DNA of 64,000 bases, taken from contig NZ_CP019312.1 in the NCBI RefSeq assembly GCF_001969365.1, positions 248,001 through 312,000 of the forward strand. Direction: 5' to 3'. This document shows positions 15,261 to 25,240 of the stretch, in pieces; the stretch's first letter is position 1; every line of letters starts with the position of its first letter. Made by a program: the position numbers and the translations under genes. Origin of the DNA: Tateyamaria omphalii (GTDB taxonomy: Bacteria; Pseudomonadota; Alphaproteobacteria; Rhodobacterales; Rhodobacteraceae). The notes under the pieces are model-generated. The model saw nothing but the letters and a program-made list of their open reading frames with translations. It did no database searches and was not told the DNA's origin.

Positions 15261-17231
15261 ATGAAATGGATCATCCGCATGATCGGGTTTGTCCTCGTCC
15301 TTCTGATCGTGGCGGTGGGCTCGGTCTTCCTCCTGCCCGCCGACCGCATCGGCGCCATCGCCGCCGACCAGATCCGCAAGGCCACGGGCCGCGACGTGAC
15401 GATCACCGGCGTGTCGATGACGCTTTGGCCCGTGCTGGGCGTGCGCGCCGACGGGCTTGAGGTCAGCAATGCTGACTGGTCCGAACAGGGCCCGATGCTC
15501 ACGGCAGAGAACGCAGCCATCGGCGTCGATTTGATGGCCTACATCCGCGACCGCGAGATCCGTATCACCAATGTCGAGGCGACCCGGCCCACCATTCGGC
15601 TTGAAAGCCGCACCGACGGGCGGGCGAGCTGGGTCTTTACGGATGCCTCCGGCGCGGCCCAGATCGAGGCGGAAACGCCTGCGCCGACCAACTCCGCCAG
15701 CACACCCCAAGCCTTGTCGATCCAGAAGATCGAGGTGACGGATGCGACGCTCATCTATGATGCAGAAGGGGCGGACCTCGTGTCCTATTCCGGCGTCGAT
15801 CTCACCCTCGACTGGCCAGAGCGCCTGGGCCCCGCCACCATCGCCGCCATCTTGCGCCCCGCGGGGACAGAGGTGCAGGTGGACGCCACCATCGCCGGGT
15901 TCGCGGGCTTCATCGCGGGGCAGGTGCAGCCACTGAACGCCGCGGTCGAGGCGGGCGGCGGGCGCGTGACGCTCGATGGCCGGGCCAGCACGGCGGGCGA
16001 TGTCGCGGGCGCGCTTGGGCTCGACCTGCCGAACACGGATGCCTTCATGTCCGCGTTGGGCTTGCCCGCGCTGGGGCTGCCGCCGAAGTTGGGGCAGGCG
16101 GTGGAGATGACGACGCAACTCACGCTCACCGCCGACCGGCGCTTGTCGCTGCGCGAGTTGCAGGCTGACCTTGGGGGCAACGCACTCAGCGGGGCGGCTG
16201 ATATCAGCTTGAACGGCACGCCTGTTGTGAATGCCCAGTTCAACGCGGGCGCGCTGGATTTACGGGGTGCGACCGGTTCAGCACCATCCGGCGAGGCTGC
16301 TGGTGGCGGGGCGCCTGCGCCGGCGGGCAGCGGCTGGCCGAAGGATCCGATTGATGCCAGCGGTCTGGCGGCCTTTAACGGAGAGATCGCGTTGACCGCG
16401 TCCTCCATCGACCTTGGGCAATTCAAGCTGGGCCAGACCCGCACGCTTCTGCGAAATGACCGAAGCCGGATGGTGTTCGAACTGCGCGAGGTCGCGGCCT
16501 ATGGCGGGACGCTGGTGGGAGAGTTCGTGGTCAACAACCGCTCGGGCCTGAGTGTGGGGGGCAAAATGAACATGCGCGGGCTGGCGCTGCAGCCGTTCCT
16601 GCGGGATGCGGCGGATCTGGAGATGCTGACGGGGCAGGCCAATATGGACCTGAATTTTCTGGGCGTCGGGCAGACCGTGGATGCGATCATGCGGTCGCTG
16701 TCGGGCGGTGGATCCTTCAACGTGGCGCAGGGCACCATTGAAGGGATCGACCTGGACGGCCTTTTGAAATTCGGGCGGGGGAATGGACGGACGACCGTCT
16801 TTGACGCGATGAGCGCGAGCTACCGGATGGACGGCGGGAACCTCTTTAACGACGACCTGCTGGTGGTGCTGCGCAGTTTCGAGGCGCGGGGAAATGGGCG
16901 GATCGGGCTGGGTCAGCAAGACATCGACTACCTGTTCACGCCGACGGCTTTGAAAGGAGAGGACGGGCCGGACCTGGCGATCCCGGTGCGCATCCGCGGG
17001 CCGTGGGCGGACCCGAAGATCCTGCCCGATCTAGATGCGGCGATTGACCTGCGGCTGGACGAAAAGCTGGAGGCCGAGAAGGAAGCGTTGAAGGCCAAGG
17101 CCGAGCAGCAGGTGCGCGAGAAAGTGGCCGAGGAACTTGGGGTCACCGACGAGGGTCAGAGCCTTGGCGATGCGGCCAGGCAGAAGCTGGAAGATGAGGT
17201 CAAAAAGGGGCTTCGAGGGCTGTTTGACTGA
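15261..17231 (+). CDS. AsmA family protein
   Basis: A 656-aa envelope protein anchored by one N-terminal transmembrane helix (about residues 4-25, IIRMIGFVLVLLIVAVGSVF). It is followed by the AsmA N-terminal region ATGRDVTITGVSMTLWPVLG and ends with the AsmA_2 region near residues 440-560 (GLALQPFLRDAADLEMLTG, ALSGGGSFNVAQG-like motif). AsmA-like proteins are bridge-like lipid-transfer proteins thought to move phospholipids between inner and outer membranes. The C-terminal tail (about 590-656) is highly charged with a Glu/Lys/Ala-rich predicted coiled coil. A proline/glycine-rich linker sits near 345-365. It is a single gene, divergent from rimO. Confidence 0.9.
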   Translation: MKWIIRMIGFVLVLLIVAVGSVFLLPADRIGAIAADQIRKATGRDVTITGVSMTLWPVLGVRADGLEVSNADWSEQGPMLTAENAAIGVDLMAYIRDREIRITNVEATRPTIRLESRTDGRASWVFTDASGAAQIEAETPAPTNSASTPQALSIQKIEVTDATLIYDAEGADLVSYSGVDLTLDWPERLGPATIAAILRPAGTEVQVDATIAGFAGFIAGQVQPLNAAVEAGGGRVTLDGRASTAGDVAGALGLDLPNTDAFMSALGLPALGLPPKLGQAVEMTTQLTLTADRRLSLRELQADLGGNALSGAADISLNGTPVVNAQFNAGALDLRGATGSAPSGEAAGGGAPAPAGSGWPKDPIDASGLAAFNGEIALTASSIDLGQFKLGQTRTLLRNDRSRMVFELREVAAYGGTLVGEFVVNNRSGLSVGGKMNMRGLALQPFLRDAADLEMLTGQANMDLNFLGVGQTVDAIMRSLSGGGSFNVAQGTIEGIDLDGLLKFGRGNGRTTVFDAMSASYRMDGGNLFNDDLLVVLRSFEARGNGRIGLGQQDIDYLFTPTALKGEDGPDLAIPVRIRGPWADPKILPDLDAAIDLRLDEKLEAEKEALKAKAEQQVREKVAEELGVTDEGQSLGDAARQKLEDEVKKGLRGLFD

Positions 17232-17592
17232 TCTGTTCCCGCGGGGACAAGCTGTTCGCCGGCGTTACGGTTTTTTAGTGGGTTTCTGTGTTTCATTCGA
17301 AATCAGTGGTTTAGACCTGCGCCCGGTGCCTTAGGCCAAATTTAACCAGATTTCCGATAAACTGACCGCGAAGGCGGGCGGCGTTGTGATCGCACCCCCT
17401 GCGCATGTGACGCGCATTGACCCCGGGTGCGCCGCGTCAAAGCGCCGAACGTGCCCGAAATGCGGGTTGGCCTCACCCAAATCAGCCGCGATTTCAGCAC
17501 TGGCCAACGGCATTCAGAACACCAGCTTGGGCGTGGTCGGTTGCTTGATCCGGTTGCGCGGTTAGCGGCTCAGACGGTCAGGCCGCCTGGTC
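17232..17592 (+). other. Intergenic region without convincing gene
   Basis: 361 bp between the convergent AsmA gene and phosphomannomutase gene. Near the AsmA stop there is a short inverted repeat (GTTCCCGCGGGGAC, 17234-17247) and a T-run at 17270-17275, which may end AsmA transcription. A 60-codon open frame on the minus strand (17331-17513) has no recognisable character. Nothing else is supported. Confidence 0.5.
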
Positions 17593-19089
17593 TCAGAATG
17601 TTTGGTCGTAGTCCCCAACATCTGGTTCTGTCCGGATCACGGCGTCGAATTCGCGGAAGATCGCGCGCAGTTCATCCTCGCTTTCGGGGCTTTCGCAGAC
17701 CACGACGAGGTTGGGCGTGTTCGAGGACGCGCGCACCAGGCCCCATGCGCCGTTGTCGAGGATCACGCGTGCGCCATTGACGGTCACGATATCCTTGATT
17801 TTACGGCCTGCTATGGGCGTTTTGCGTGCGCTCATCGCCTGGAACCTGGCGATGATGCGATCGAGGATGGCGTATTTCTGGGTATCTGCGGCGTAGGGCG
17901 ACAATGTGGGGGTCGACCACGTCTTGGGCAGTGCATTGTGCAGGTCCGACATCGCAAGGTCCGGGTTTCTGTCCATGAGCTTGCAAAGCTCAACCGCGAC
18001 CCGCATTCCGCAATCATAGCCGCGTCCAATAGGCTCAGCCAAAAAATAGTGGCCGGATTTTTCGAAACCGGCAAGCGCGCCGATTTCTTTCACCCGGCGT
18101 TTCATATGGCTGTGGCCGGTTTTCCAGTAATCCGACACGGCGCCGTTGGCCTGCAATTCGGGATCTGATGCGAAAAGGCCGGTGGATTTGACATCGGCCA
18201 CGAAGGTGGCGTTGGGATATAGCTTGGACAGGTCGCGCGCCATGATGACGCCGACCTTGTCTGCAAAGATTTCATGGCCTTCGTCATCCACGACCCCGCA
18301 GCGGTCGCCATCGCCGTCAAAGCCAAGGGCGAAGTCGGCGCCGGAGGCTGTGACGCTGTGTGCCATGTCGTGCAGCATCTTCATGGCTTCTGGGTTCGGG
18401 TTGTAGTGCGGAAAGCTGTAGTCGAGCGTGGCGTGCCGTTCGACCACCGTCACCCCGATGCGGCGCAGCAGGTCGGGGGCAAAGGCCGCCGCCGTCCCGT
18501 TGCCGGTGGCGCAGACCACCGTGAGCTTGCGCGTCATTTTGAAGTCGTGCGCGAGGTCGTCGAGATAGGCCTCGCGCACGCCGTCTACAAAGGCATAACC
18601 GCCGCGTGTGCGCGGCTCACCGGCACCGCCTAGGACGATGTCGCGCAACTCTGCCATGTCGTCAGGGCCATGGGTGAGGGGGCGTTCGAAGCCCATTTTC
18701 ACCCCCGTCCAGCCGTTGGGATTGTGGGAGGCGGTGACCATGGCGACGGCAGGGATATCTAGGTGGAACTGCGCGAAATACGCCATGGGTGACAGGGCCG
18801 GGCCGATGTCGTGCACGCGGATGCCCGCCTGCATCAGCCCGAGGATCAGGGCGTTTTTGACGGGTAGCGCGTAGTCGCGGTAGTCGTTGCCGACCACGAT
18901 GTCCGGCCTGATCCCGCGCCGGTGCATCTGTGTGCCAAGCCCGAGGCCGAGGGCCGTGATGCCGGGTAGGTTGATTTGATCGGGGTATTTCCAGCGCGCG
19001 TCGTATTCCCGAAATCCTGTGGGTGCGATCATTGGATCGCGCAGGAAGGCCCAGGTGTTTGGTGTGACGGTCGTCAGCGGTTTGACCAT
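17593..19089 (-). CDS. Phosphomannomutase/phosphoglucomutase
   Basis: A 498-aa alpha-D-phosphohexomutase that interconverts hexose 6- and 1-phosphates, feeding GDP-mannose or UDP-glucose for surface polysaccharides. The catalytic phosphoserine loop is VTASHNPNGWTG (Ser121), the metal loop is GFDGDGDRCG, and the sugar-binding loop is FEKSGHYF (E-x-S-G-H). The C-terminal domain 4 has RASSNTPNLVV. It is the last gene of kpsT-kpsE-kdsA-pmm, starting 6 nt after kdsA, so its product probably serves capsule synthesis. Specificity for mannose versus glucose cannot be read from sequence. Confidence 0.92.
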   Translation of the reverse strand: MVKPLTTVTPNTWAFLRDPMIAPTGFREYDARWKYPDQINLPGITALGLGLGTQMHRRGIRPDIVVGNDYRDYALPVKNALILGLMQAGIRVHDIGPALSPMAYFAQFHLDIPAVAMVTASHNPNGWTGVKMGFERPLTHGPDDMAELRDIVLGGAGEPRTRGGYAFVDGVREAYLDDLAHDFKMTRKLTVVCATGNGTAAAFAPDLLRRIGVTVVERHATLDYSFPHYNPNPEAMKMLHDMAHSVTASGADFALGFDGDGDRCGVVDDEGHEIFADKVGVIMARDLSKLYPNATFVADVKSTGLFASDPELQANGAVSDYWKTGHSHMKRRVKEIGALAGFEKSGHYFLAEPIGRGYDCGMRVAVELCKLMDRNPDLAMSDLHNALPKTWSTPTLSPYAADTQKYAILDRIIARFQAMSARKTPIAGRKIKDIVTVNGARVILDNGAWGLVRASSNTPNLVVVCESPESEDELRAIFREFDAVIRTEPDVGDYDQTF

Positions 19090-19095
19090 GTGCGG

Positions 19096-19929
19096 TCAGA
19101 CGGACACGGGCCGCGCCTTGGCCAGCGCGTCGAACTGCATGAGCGTGTCGATAAGGGCGGGCATCTGGTCGAGGTAGATCATGTTCGGCCCGTCCGATGG
19201 GGCGGTGTCGGGGTCGGGATGCGTTTCGATAAACACCGCGCCGACGCCGATGGCCACAGCGGCCCGTGCCATGACGGGTGCGAATTCGCGTTGCCCGCCG
19301 GACGAGCCGCCCTTGCCCCCAGGTTGCTGGACCGAGTGGGTGGCGTCCATCACCACCGGGTAGCCGGTTTGCGCCATTTGCGGCAGCGACCGCATGTCGG
19401 CCACCAGCGTGTTGTAGCCAAAGGACGTGCCCCGTTCGGTCAGGAGGATGCGGGTGTTGCCGGTGCTTTCGACCTTCGTGACGATATTGCCCATTTCCCA
19501 CGGGGCGAGGAACTGACCCTTTTTGATGTTCACGACGGCGCCGGTTTCGCCTGCGGCCAGCAGCATGTCGGTCTGGCGGCACAGGAAGGCGGGGATTTGC
19601 AGGATGTCGGCCACTTGCGCCACGGGGGCGCATTGCGCTTCGGTGTGGACATCCGTCAGCACGGGGACGCCGATGGCATCCTTGACCGATTGCAGCGCCT
19701 TGAGCCCTTCGTCGAGGCCCAGGCCGCGCCCGCCGCTGAGCGAGGTGCGGTTGGCTTTGTCGTAGCTGGCCTTGAACACGTATTGGGCGCCTGCCGCTTG
19801 GCAGATTTCCTTCATCCGGCCCGCGACCTCCTGGCCCAGATCGACGCTTTCGAGGGCGCAGGGCCCCGCGATCACGGTCAGGGGCCGGTCATTGCCGATT
19901 GTGAGGTCGGCGATGGCAACGTGTTTCAT
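19096..19929 (-). CDS. kdsA: 3-deoxy-8-phosphooctulonate synthase KdsA
   Basis: A 277-aa TIM-barrel enzyme condensing arabinose 5-phosphate and phosphoenolpyruvate to Kdo-8-phosphate, the precursor of the lipid A inner core and of the poly-Kdo linker of ABC-exported capsules. Diagnostic segments are [45 protein letters not shown] and [13 protein letters not shown]. It sits within the capsule-export operon (1 nt after kpsE, 6 nt before the phosphomannomutase gene), which argues for a capsule role, possibly besides LPS. Confidence 0.96.
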   Translation of the reverse strand: MKHVAIADLTIGNDRPLTVIAGPCALESVDLGQEVAGRMKEICQAAGAQYVFKASYDKANRTSLSGGRGLGLDEGLKALQSVKDAIGVPVLTDVHTEAQCAPVAQVADILQIPAFLCRQTDMLLAAGETGAVVNIKKGQFLAPWEMGNIVTKVESTGNTRILLTERGTSFGYNTLVADMRSLPQMAQTGYPVVMDATHSVQQPGGKGGSSGGQREFAPVMARAAVAIGVGAVFIETHPDPDTAPSDGPNMIYLDQMPALIDTLMQFDALAKARPVSV

Positions 19930-19930
19930 G

Positions 19931-21613
19931 TCAGCTTGTTACCTGTTCTCTGAGGATCGACGCGGTGAGCGAGATCATCAGGTAGATGCCTGCAAAGACC
20001 AGGAATGCCAAGATCGTGTTTTCGAAGGCGCGTGGATAGGTCGGTTCTTCGGGTGCGATGGGCTCGACCGCGACGGTGAGGTAGCGGACCTGGCGCGACG
20101 CCTCGACCCGGGCCTGTTCCATCTGTTGCAGGGCCGATTGCAGCATCATGTCGCGTGAGGCGAGGTCGGCCTGGGCGATCTGGATGCGGGCGGCCAGTTC
20201 GGCGAGCGAGTTTTCGCCCTGGCTGACATCCGTCATCTTGTTGTTGAGGGCGGCGAGCTGGACCTTGAGGATGTCGAGCGTGCCGCGCGCACCGTCCACC
20301 CGGCTTTGGTTGGGGCGTGCGTTGTTGAGCAGGCTGGCCAGTTCGATCTCTTTCTCGATGATCTGGGTTTCAAGCTGGCCGATCTGGGTGCGCAGGCTGG
20401 CGATCACGCCTTCGGGGTCGAGGGTGGAGCCTTCGATCTGGAGGCGGACCAGGTTTTCCTGGGCCGCGCGGCGTTCCGCTTCGGCCCGTTCAAAGCCGCT
20501 GCGGGCGTCGCGCATCTGGTCGTCGCGCTTTTGCGCCGAGAGGTTGTTCACCCGCTGTTCGGCATAGTCGATCAACTGGTTCGAGAATTCGGCCGAGACC
20601 TGCGGATTGGCGGCCGCGACCTCCATCCGGATCATGCCCTCCGTCGGGTCGTAGCCGATTTTCACGTTTTTGCGGTAGGTCTTGTAGGCTTCTTCGTTGG
20701 TTGGATCCTCGCTGAGGCGTTGGATCGGGTCGATCCAGCCTTGGGTGAAGTGCGATTTGAAGCCCACGTCGCGGTCGAGGCGCAGCATGGCGTCCTTGGA
20801 TTGCAGGAAGCCTTGCACCGCGATGCTGTCCGCGTTGGTCGCGAATTGTGTGGGCAGGAGGCCGCCCAAGGGGCCTGCGCCGCCCGATCCCTCGTTCTGG
20901 ATGATCAGAAACTCGGATTTGGTGGCGTACATCGGTGTTGCGATGGCGTAGAAATAGTAACCGGCGAGGAAGGTGGGCAGGATCACGAAGAAGGCGAGCC
21001 GTACCAGTAGGAGGCCCATTTTCGTGCGGCGGCGGCGCGCGATGTCGCGCTGGATGTTCTGGATTTCCTGGGTGCGTCGTTCCGCGGGGCTAAGCTCGGT
21101 CGAGGGGAGCTGTTGCCGGGCCACTTGCACTGTTTGCGGCAGTTGCGCGCGCCCCGAGCCTGCGCCGCCTGTGGTTGCGGGAAGGTTGGCAAAGGCGTCG
21201 GGGGCGCCGCCTTCGTGCGGCTCGGCACCCGCTTGCGGCACCACGAGTTCGAGCATGTTGGAGCGTTGGAACGGGTCGATCCCCTTGGCGCGCAAAAGGC
21301 GCACGGCGTCGAAGTCGGAGGTCGGCGCCAGCCCGTGTTTCTGCGCGACGCGGCGTGCCATGCGCAGCTGACGGCCTGTCAGACCCTCCTGCCGGATGGC
21401 GTCGATGGTGTTTTCGCTTTGAACCTGCTGGGTCGAGGCGACCTCTCCGCTTTTGGCGGCGGGGGGCGTTGGTTTCGGATCGGCCTGCGGGTCCGGGGCC
21501 GGTTGCTCTGGCGCTTCGGTCGCCTCGGTGCGTGCCGCGTTTGCGGCGGCCGTTCCGGGCATGGGCGCTGTCCGCTTGATGCGGAATTTTCTAGCTTTCG
21601 GTTTCGTAGTCAT
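19931..21613 (-). CDS. Capsule polysaccharide export protein, KpsE/CtrB family
   Basis: A 560-aa inner-membrane/periplasmic adaptor of the polysaccharide co-polymerase (PCP-3) family, which links the ABC exporter to the outer-membrane channel. Transmembrane helix 1 is near residues 199-222 and helix 2 near 532-553. The periplasmic part between is long coiled coil (about 320-480; Glu/Gln/Arg-rich with heptads). It differs from E. coli KpsE (about 380 aa) by a Pro/Ala-rich cytoplasmic extension of about 195 residues, seemingly usual in this lineage. ATG 21613 ([10 protein letters not shown]) overlaps the end of kpsT by 23 nt; an upstream open frame is the shadow of kpsT. Confidence 0.9.
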   Translation of the reverse strand: MTTKPKARKFRIKRTAPMPGTAAANAARTEATEAPEQPAPDPQADPKPTPPAAKSGEVASTQQVQSENTIDAIRQEGLTGRQLRMARRVAQKHGLAPTSDFDAVRLLRAKGIDPFQRSNMLELVVPQAGAEPHEGGAPDAFANLPATTGGAGSGRAQLPQTVQVARQQLPSTELSPAERRTQEIQNIQRDIARRRRTKMGLLLVRLAFFVILPTFLAGYYFYAIATPMYATKSEFLIIQNEGSGGAGPLGGLLPTQFATNADSIAVQGFLQSKDAMLRLDRDVGFKSHFTQGWIDPIQRLSEDPTNEEAYKTYRKNVKIGYDPTEGMIRMEVAAANPQVSAEFSNQLIDYAEQRVNNLSAQKRDDQMRDARSGFERAEAERRAAQENLVRLQIEGSTLDPEGVIASLRTQIGQLETQIIEKEIELASLLNNARPNQSRVDGARGTLDILKVQLAALNNKMTDVSQGENSLAELAARIQIAQADLASRDMMLQSALQQMEQARVEASRQVRYLTVAVEPIAPEEPTYPRAFENTILAFLVFAGIYLMISLTASILREQVTS

Positions 21614-22250
21614 AGAGCCGTTTCGCCTCTTCGAGCGTGTCGAACATGTGCAGTTTGCCGTCAAGCAGAACCGCGGCAGAGCGCGCGAACTTCTCGAGCG
21701 TCTGGGCCTGGTGCGACACGATGATGATGGTGGTGGTGCGCAGCCGTTCCTGCAGCACTTCACCGGCCTTTCGGTTGAATTCCACGTCGGTGGAGGAGGG
21801 CATGCCCTCGTCAATCAGATAAATGTCGAAATCTAGCGCAAGCATGAGCGCAAAGGAAAAGCGCGCCCGCATGCCCGAGGAATAGGTGCCGAGCGGCTGG
21901 TCGAAATATTCGCCCAAGTTGCAGAGCCAGCGGCAGAAGCTTTCGACATAGTCGGGGTCGAGCCCGTAGAGGCGCGCGATGTAGCGCGAGTTTTCGAGCG
22001 CCGAGATCTTGGGCAGGACGCCCCCCATGAAGCCCAGCGGAAACGAGATGTTGCAGCCGCGCCGTATCTCACCCTCATCCGGCTTTTCAAGCCCGGCCAT
22101 CATGTTGATGAGCGTCGTCTTGCCCGTGCCGTTGGGGGCCAGAACGCCGAACGAGTTGCCCAATTCCACCCGGAAAGACACACGGTCAAGGATCACCTTG
22201 CGCTGTGTGCCCGTCCAGAAGGACTTGGATACGTTTTCGAACTCCAGCAT
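21591..22250 (-). CDS. Capsule polysaccharide export ATP-binding protein, KpsT/CtrD family
   Basis: A 219-aa ATPase of the ABC-2 polysaccharide exporters, energising export of lipid-linked capsule. Walker A is unusual but family-like: APNGTGKTT (39-47, Ala-Pro in place of the usual Gly-x). The signature motif is YSSGMRARFSFA, Walker B is FDIYLIDEGMP (the degenerate D-E-G of KpsT) and the H-loop is IIVSHQ. It starts the operon kpsT-kpsE-kdsA-pmm. No KpsM permease gene is present in the window, although KpsT needs one. Confidence 0.92.
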   Translation of the reverse strand: MLEFENVSKSFWTGTQRKVILDRVSFRVELGNSFGVLAPNGTGKTTLINMMAGLEKPDEGEIRRGCNISFPLGFMGGVLPKISALENSRYIARLYGLDPDYVESFCRWLCNLGEYFDQPLGTYSSGMRARFSFALMLALDFDIYLIDEGMPSSTDVEFNRKAGEVLQERLRTTTIIIVSHQAQTLEKFARSAAVLLDGKLHMFDTLEEAKRLYDYETES

Positions 22251-22461
22251 CCCTGGTTGCTCCGCGGCGTCTGCTCTGTCTCCGCACCATCAGGTGGGCG
22301 ACCCGTGTCCCCATTACCAGAGGCGTCTTAACGGTCTAATCACCGACTTTGTCCACATTATGTCCAAAGTGCTGTCAAATGTATAGGTTTTGAGGGGACT
22401 GTCGCTGCGGAATAAACAGTTTGCCCCCCCCGCCACGCAGTTGTGACGGGGGTGTGATCTG

Positions 22462-23760
22462 TCAGGCGTCCTGTTTTTCGACCCGGGTGATCCGACCCAC
22501 GGCAATCGAGATGGCCGCGGCGATGAAACTGAAGAGCGCGCCCATCTTGGCGGCGTCCTGCACTGGCCCCGCATCAAAGGCGGCAGAGGCGAAGAACAGG
22601 GATACCGTAAAGCCAATCGCGGCGACGCAGCCGATGACCACCAGGTCGATGATCCGCATCCCTTCCGGGATGCCGAGGCCAAGGGGTTTGGCCGCCAGCC
22701 AACCGAAGATCAGGATGCCCACCGGCTTGCCGATCAGCAGACCCGCCAGCACCAGCCAGGTGGCGTCACCAATGGAGCTGAATTCGACCCCTGCGTTCAG
22801 GAGGCCGAAGAAGAACAGCACCACCTCGACCGGGGATTTCAGGGCGTGTTCGATCTGGTTCAGCAGGTCGGTGAGATATTTTTCCGCCTCCGAGAAGATG
22901 CCGAAGGCGCGGTCGGCGTGAGGGATGGCTGGCACGATGGGCAGAAGGCCCAGCGACGGGTGCAGGCCCGATGCCATGAAGCCGTACCAGCTGACGCAGC
23001 CCGCAACCGCGTAGGGCCAGAAGCCAAGCGTCTTGCGCATCCAGGTCGAGTTTGGGCGGTCCTGTTTGTGCTGGTCCATGCGGCGCGGCAGCCAGTTGAA
23101 GATAAAGAACACGGCGACGGCGGCAAAGACCGACAGGAGCAGCCATTCCAGCGCCAGCTCGCCCGAGGGGTAAAAGATGGCGAGGATGATCAGGCCCGCG
23201 GCGTCATCCGCGATGGCCAGCAGCAAGAGGAACCGGACCGCAGGGTGGCCTGCGCCAAAGACGATCCGGCCAACAAGGTAGCTGAATGCGATGTCCGTCG
23301 CGGTTGGGATGGCCCAGCCATTGGCGACGGCGTCATAGGTGTCGGAGCCCAATAGGACCGCGAGGCCAAGATAGACCGAGATGGGGCCAACCATGCCGCC
23401 CAGCGTTGCAAACAAGGGCGTTGCCGCCTTTTTCCCGCGCAGCGAGCCGTTCTTGAGCACGACGGCTTCCCACACTTCCTTGGCCGCGATGCCGAAGAAG
23501 AGCGCCATGGCCATGTCGTTGACGATGTAGTGGGCTGACAGCACTTTGGCAGCACCCCCGGCATCGTATTTGTCGTAGCCTTCGCCGTAGAGCTTTTTCC
23601 AATAGTCGTAGTCGACGCCGATCCAGTCGTTGAAGAGAACCGGAAATTCCACGAAGTGGTGGTAGGAATGCGGGTCGATATTGGCCCAGACAAGGGCGGT
23701 GAGCGCGCCGATGATCAGCAGCAGGGAATAATTGGTTAGAAAGCTCCAGACGCGATACAT
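22462..23760 (-). CDS. nhaA: Na+/H+ antiporter NhaA
   Basis: A 432-aa electrogenic sodium/proton antiporter of the inner membrane, giving Na+ and alkaline pH tolerance, sensible in a marine bacterium. The unwound-helix motif PTATDIAFS and the ion-binding aspartate pair in LLLAIADDAAGLI (Asp163-Asp164 in E. coli) are present. About twelve hydrophobic helices are visible. An insertion near residues 40-75 (DWIGVDYDYWKKLYGEGYD) enlarges the first periplasmic loop compared with E. coli NhaA (388 aa). It is flanked by kpsT downstream and the permease gene upstream; no shared function is evident. Confidence 0.95.
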   Translation of the reverse strand: MYRVWSFLTNYSLLLIIGALTALVWANIDPHSYHHFVEFPVLFNDWIGVDYDYWKKLYGEGYDKYDAGGAAKVLSAHYIVNDMAMALFFGIAAKEVWEAVVLKNGSLRGKKAATPLFATLGGMVGPISVYLGLAVLLGSDTYDAVANGWAIPTATDIAFSYLVGRIVFGAGHPAVRFLLLLAIADDAAGLIILAIFYPSGELALEWLLLSVFAAVAVFFIFNWLPRRMDQHKQDRPNSTWMRKTLGFWPYAVAGCVSWYGFMASGLHPSLGLLPIVPAIPHADRAFGIFSEAEKYLTDLLNQIEHALKSPVEVVLFFFGLLNAGVEFSSIGDATWLVLAGLLIGKPVGILIFGWLAAKPLGLGIPEGMRIIDLVVIGCVAAIGFTVSLFFASAAFDAGPVQDAAKMGALFSFIAAAISIAVGRITRVEKQDA

Positions 23761-23875
23761 GTGCGCTCCACCCGTGTCATTGTTCGTCGGGGCTTAGCGC
23801 AAGTGGCTGCAATGGGGCAACCCGGCGGGTGCGCCGCCGGGTGAGATGATGTGGATTAGGGGCTGAGTGTGGCGG

Positions 23876-24907
23876 TTAGGCGATCATTTGCCACGCGATC
23901 CCGGTGAGCACGGACCCGACGAGTGCGAAGCTGAGATAGGCCGCAAAGATGCGCGGTTTGACCAGTGCCCAGACCGCGAGGGCCGCCGGGATCGAGCTGA
24001 CCCCGCCCGCGATCATGAAGGACATGGCCGCCCCCGGTGCCATGCCTTGATCCAGCAAATCGCCGATCAGTGGGGCCGCGGCATAGCCGTTGAGATAGGC
24101 GGGCATGCCCACGAAGGCGCCCAGCAGGATGGTGCCCAGCCCACCGCCGCCCAGGATGTTGGCGATGAAGTCGGCGGGCATGTAGTGGACCATCAGCCCC
24201 TCGATCACGTAGGCCAGCGTGAGCCATTTCAGCAGGAAAATGCCGTTTTCGAGTCCTGCGTTGCGGAAGATTTGTGTGCGCTCGGGGACGTCCCAGAATG
24301 TCCAGACGGGTGTGGCGCTGAATGGCGCCTTGACCCCGCAGCAACCGCCGACGGCGGGTTTTTCGCGCAACGGGTCTGTGAAGATCGGGGTGCGAGACAG
24401 CAAGAGTGTTCCGAAGCCGCCAAAGAGGCCGAGTGCCACGGCAGCGAAGGTTTTGGCGATGGCGAAGTCGAGTGTGATGGCGCCTGTGGTGATCGCGAAC
24501 ATGGCTGGGTCCATCAGTGGCGAGGCCAGCCAGAAGGCCATGACTGCGGCCAGTGGCGCGCCGACGGCGAGGAGTGCGGCGATGAAGGGGATCACCTCGC
24601 ACGAGCAGAAGGGCGACAGGCCGCCGAGGAGGGCCGCCATGATGATCATGCGGGTTGGGTTGCCCTGGAACGCCTTGGCCAGCAGGTTTTCAGCGCCCGT
24701 GGCCTTGAGATAGGCGATGGCGAAGACGGCAAAAGCGATGAAGGGCAGGGTGCCCAGCAGCGCGCGGAAGGCAAAGCCTGCGACGTCATCCACGCGGGGC
24801 AGGTCGATGATGGCGACCAGCAGCAGGATAAGCCCGGAGGCGAGCCAGACCCGGTCGATGCGCGACCAGAGCGACGGGGTGGCGGTTTGGGAGGTCGTGT
24901 CAGCCAT
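23876..24907 (-). CDS. Permease of the YraQ/ArsP-like (DUF318) family
   Basis: A 343-aa integral membrane protein with about eight to ten helices. The signature SPFCSCEVIPFIAALLAVG holds a Cys-x-Cys in a membrane segment, typical of UPF0718 permeases that include ArsP, the organoarsenical exporter. The second repeat half has MPAYLNGYAAAPLIG. A central GGCCGVK adds a further cysteine pair. ATG 24907 overlaps the ArsR-type regulator gene by 8 nt, so the pair is one operon in which the regulator controls the permease. The transported ion or organometal is unknown; arsenic, copper or another thiophile is inferred. Confidence 0.85.
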   Translation of the reverse strand: MADTTSQTATPSLWSRIDRVWLASGLILLLVAIIDLPRVDDVAGFAFRALLGTLPFIAFAVFAIAYLKATGAENLLAKAFQGNPTRMIIMAALLGGLSPFCSCEVIPFIAALLAVGAPLAAVMAFWLASPLMDPAMFAITTGAITLDFAIAKTFAAVALGLFGGFGTLLLSRTPIFTDPLREKPAVGGCCGVKAPFSATPVWTFWDVPERTQIFRNAGLENGIFLLKWLTLAYVIEGLMVHYMPADFIANILGGGGLGTILLGAFVGMPAYLNGYAAAPLIGDLLDQGMAPGAAMSFMIAGGVSSIPAALAVWALVKPRIFAAYLSFALVGSVLTGIAWQMIA

Positions 24908-25238
24908 GGGTGTGATCCGTATCTGTGCTGTCGGCGCAGCATTCGGTGAGCAGGAAGTCGGCCAGGTCCTGCACCTCGTCAAAGGCGACGGCGGCGCAGA
25001 TGATGGACCGACCCTGGCGGGCTTGTGTGACAAGGCCCGCGCTGGCGAGGATTTTGACGTGGTGGGTGAGCGTGGAGCCGGTGACGCCGGTGCGATCCCC
25101 CAGCGTGCCGATGCTGAGCCCATCGGGCCCGGCCCGCACAAGTGTGCGCAGGACGGACAGGCGTTGTTCGGAGCCCAGTGCCGCAAAGGCGGCAGCGGCG
25201 CGGGTGAGGTCGAGGGAGGTGGGCGAATCCATTTTCAT
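24900..25238 (-). CDS. ArsR/SmtB family transcriptional regulator
   Basis: A 112-aa winged-helix repressor. The helix-turn-helix segment is GDRTGVTGSTLTHHVKILASAG (split here: GVTGSTLTHHVK recognition helix) followed by the wing VTQARQGRSIICAAV. Metal-binding candidates lie at the C terminus: vicinal cysteines in LLTECCAD and a His tail DHTHG. It would release DNA on binding a thiophilic metal or metalloid and induce the downstream permease. ATG 25238; a second ATG (MDSP) lies two codons in. Operator-like repeats occur directly upstream. Confidence 0.92.
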   Translation of the reverse strand: MKMDSPTSLDLTRAAAAFAALGSEQRLSVLRTLVRAGPDGLSIGTLGDRTGVTGSTLTHHVKILASAGLVTQARQGRSIICAAVAFDEVQDLADFLLTECCADSTDTDHTHG

Positions 25239-25240
25239 AT

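Noticed and set aside
17331..17513. 60-codon minus-strand frame between AsmA and phosphomannomutase genes
   Set aside because: No RBS, family or convincing codon pattern.
22375..22461. Hairpin of C/G runs downstream of nhaA as a terminator
   Set aside because: The stem has a central mismatch and no clean T-run on either strand; kept out of the feature list.
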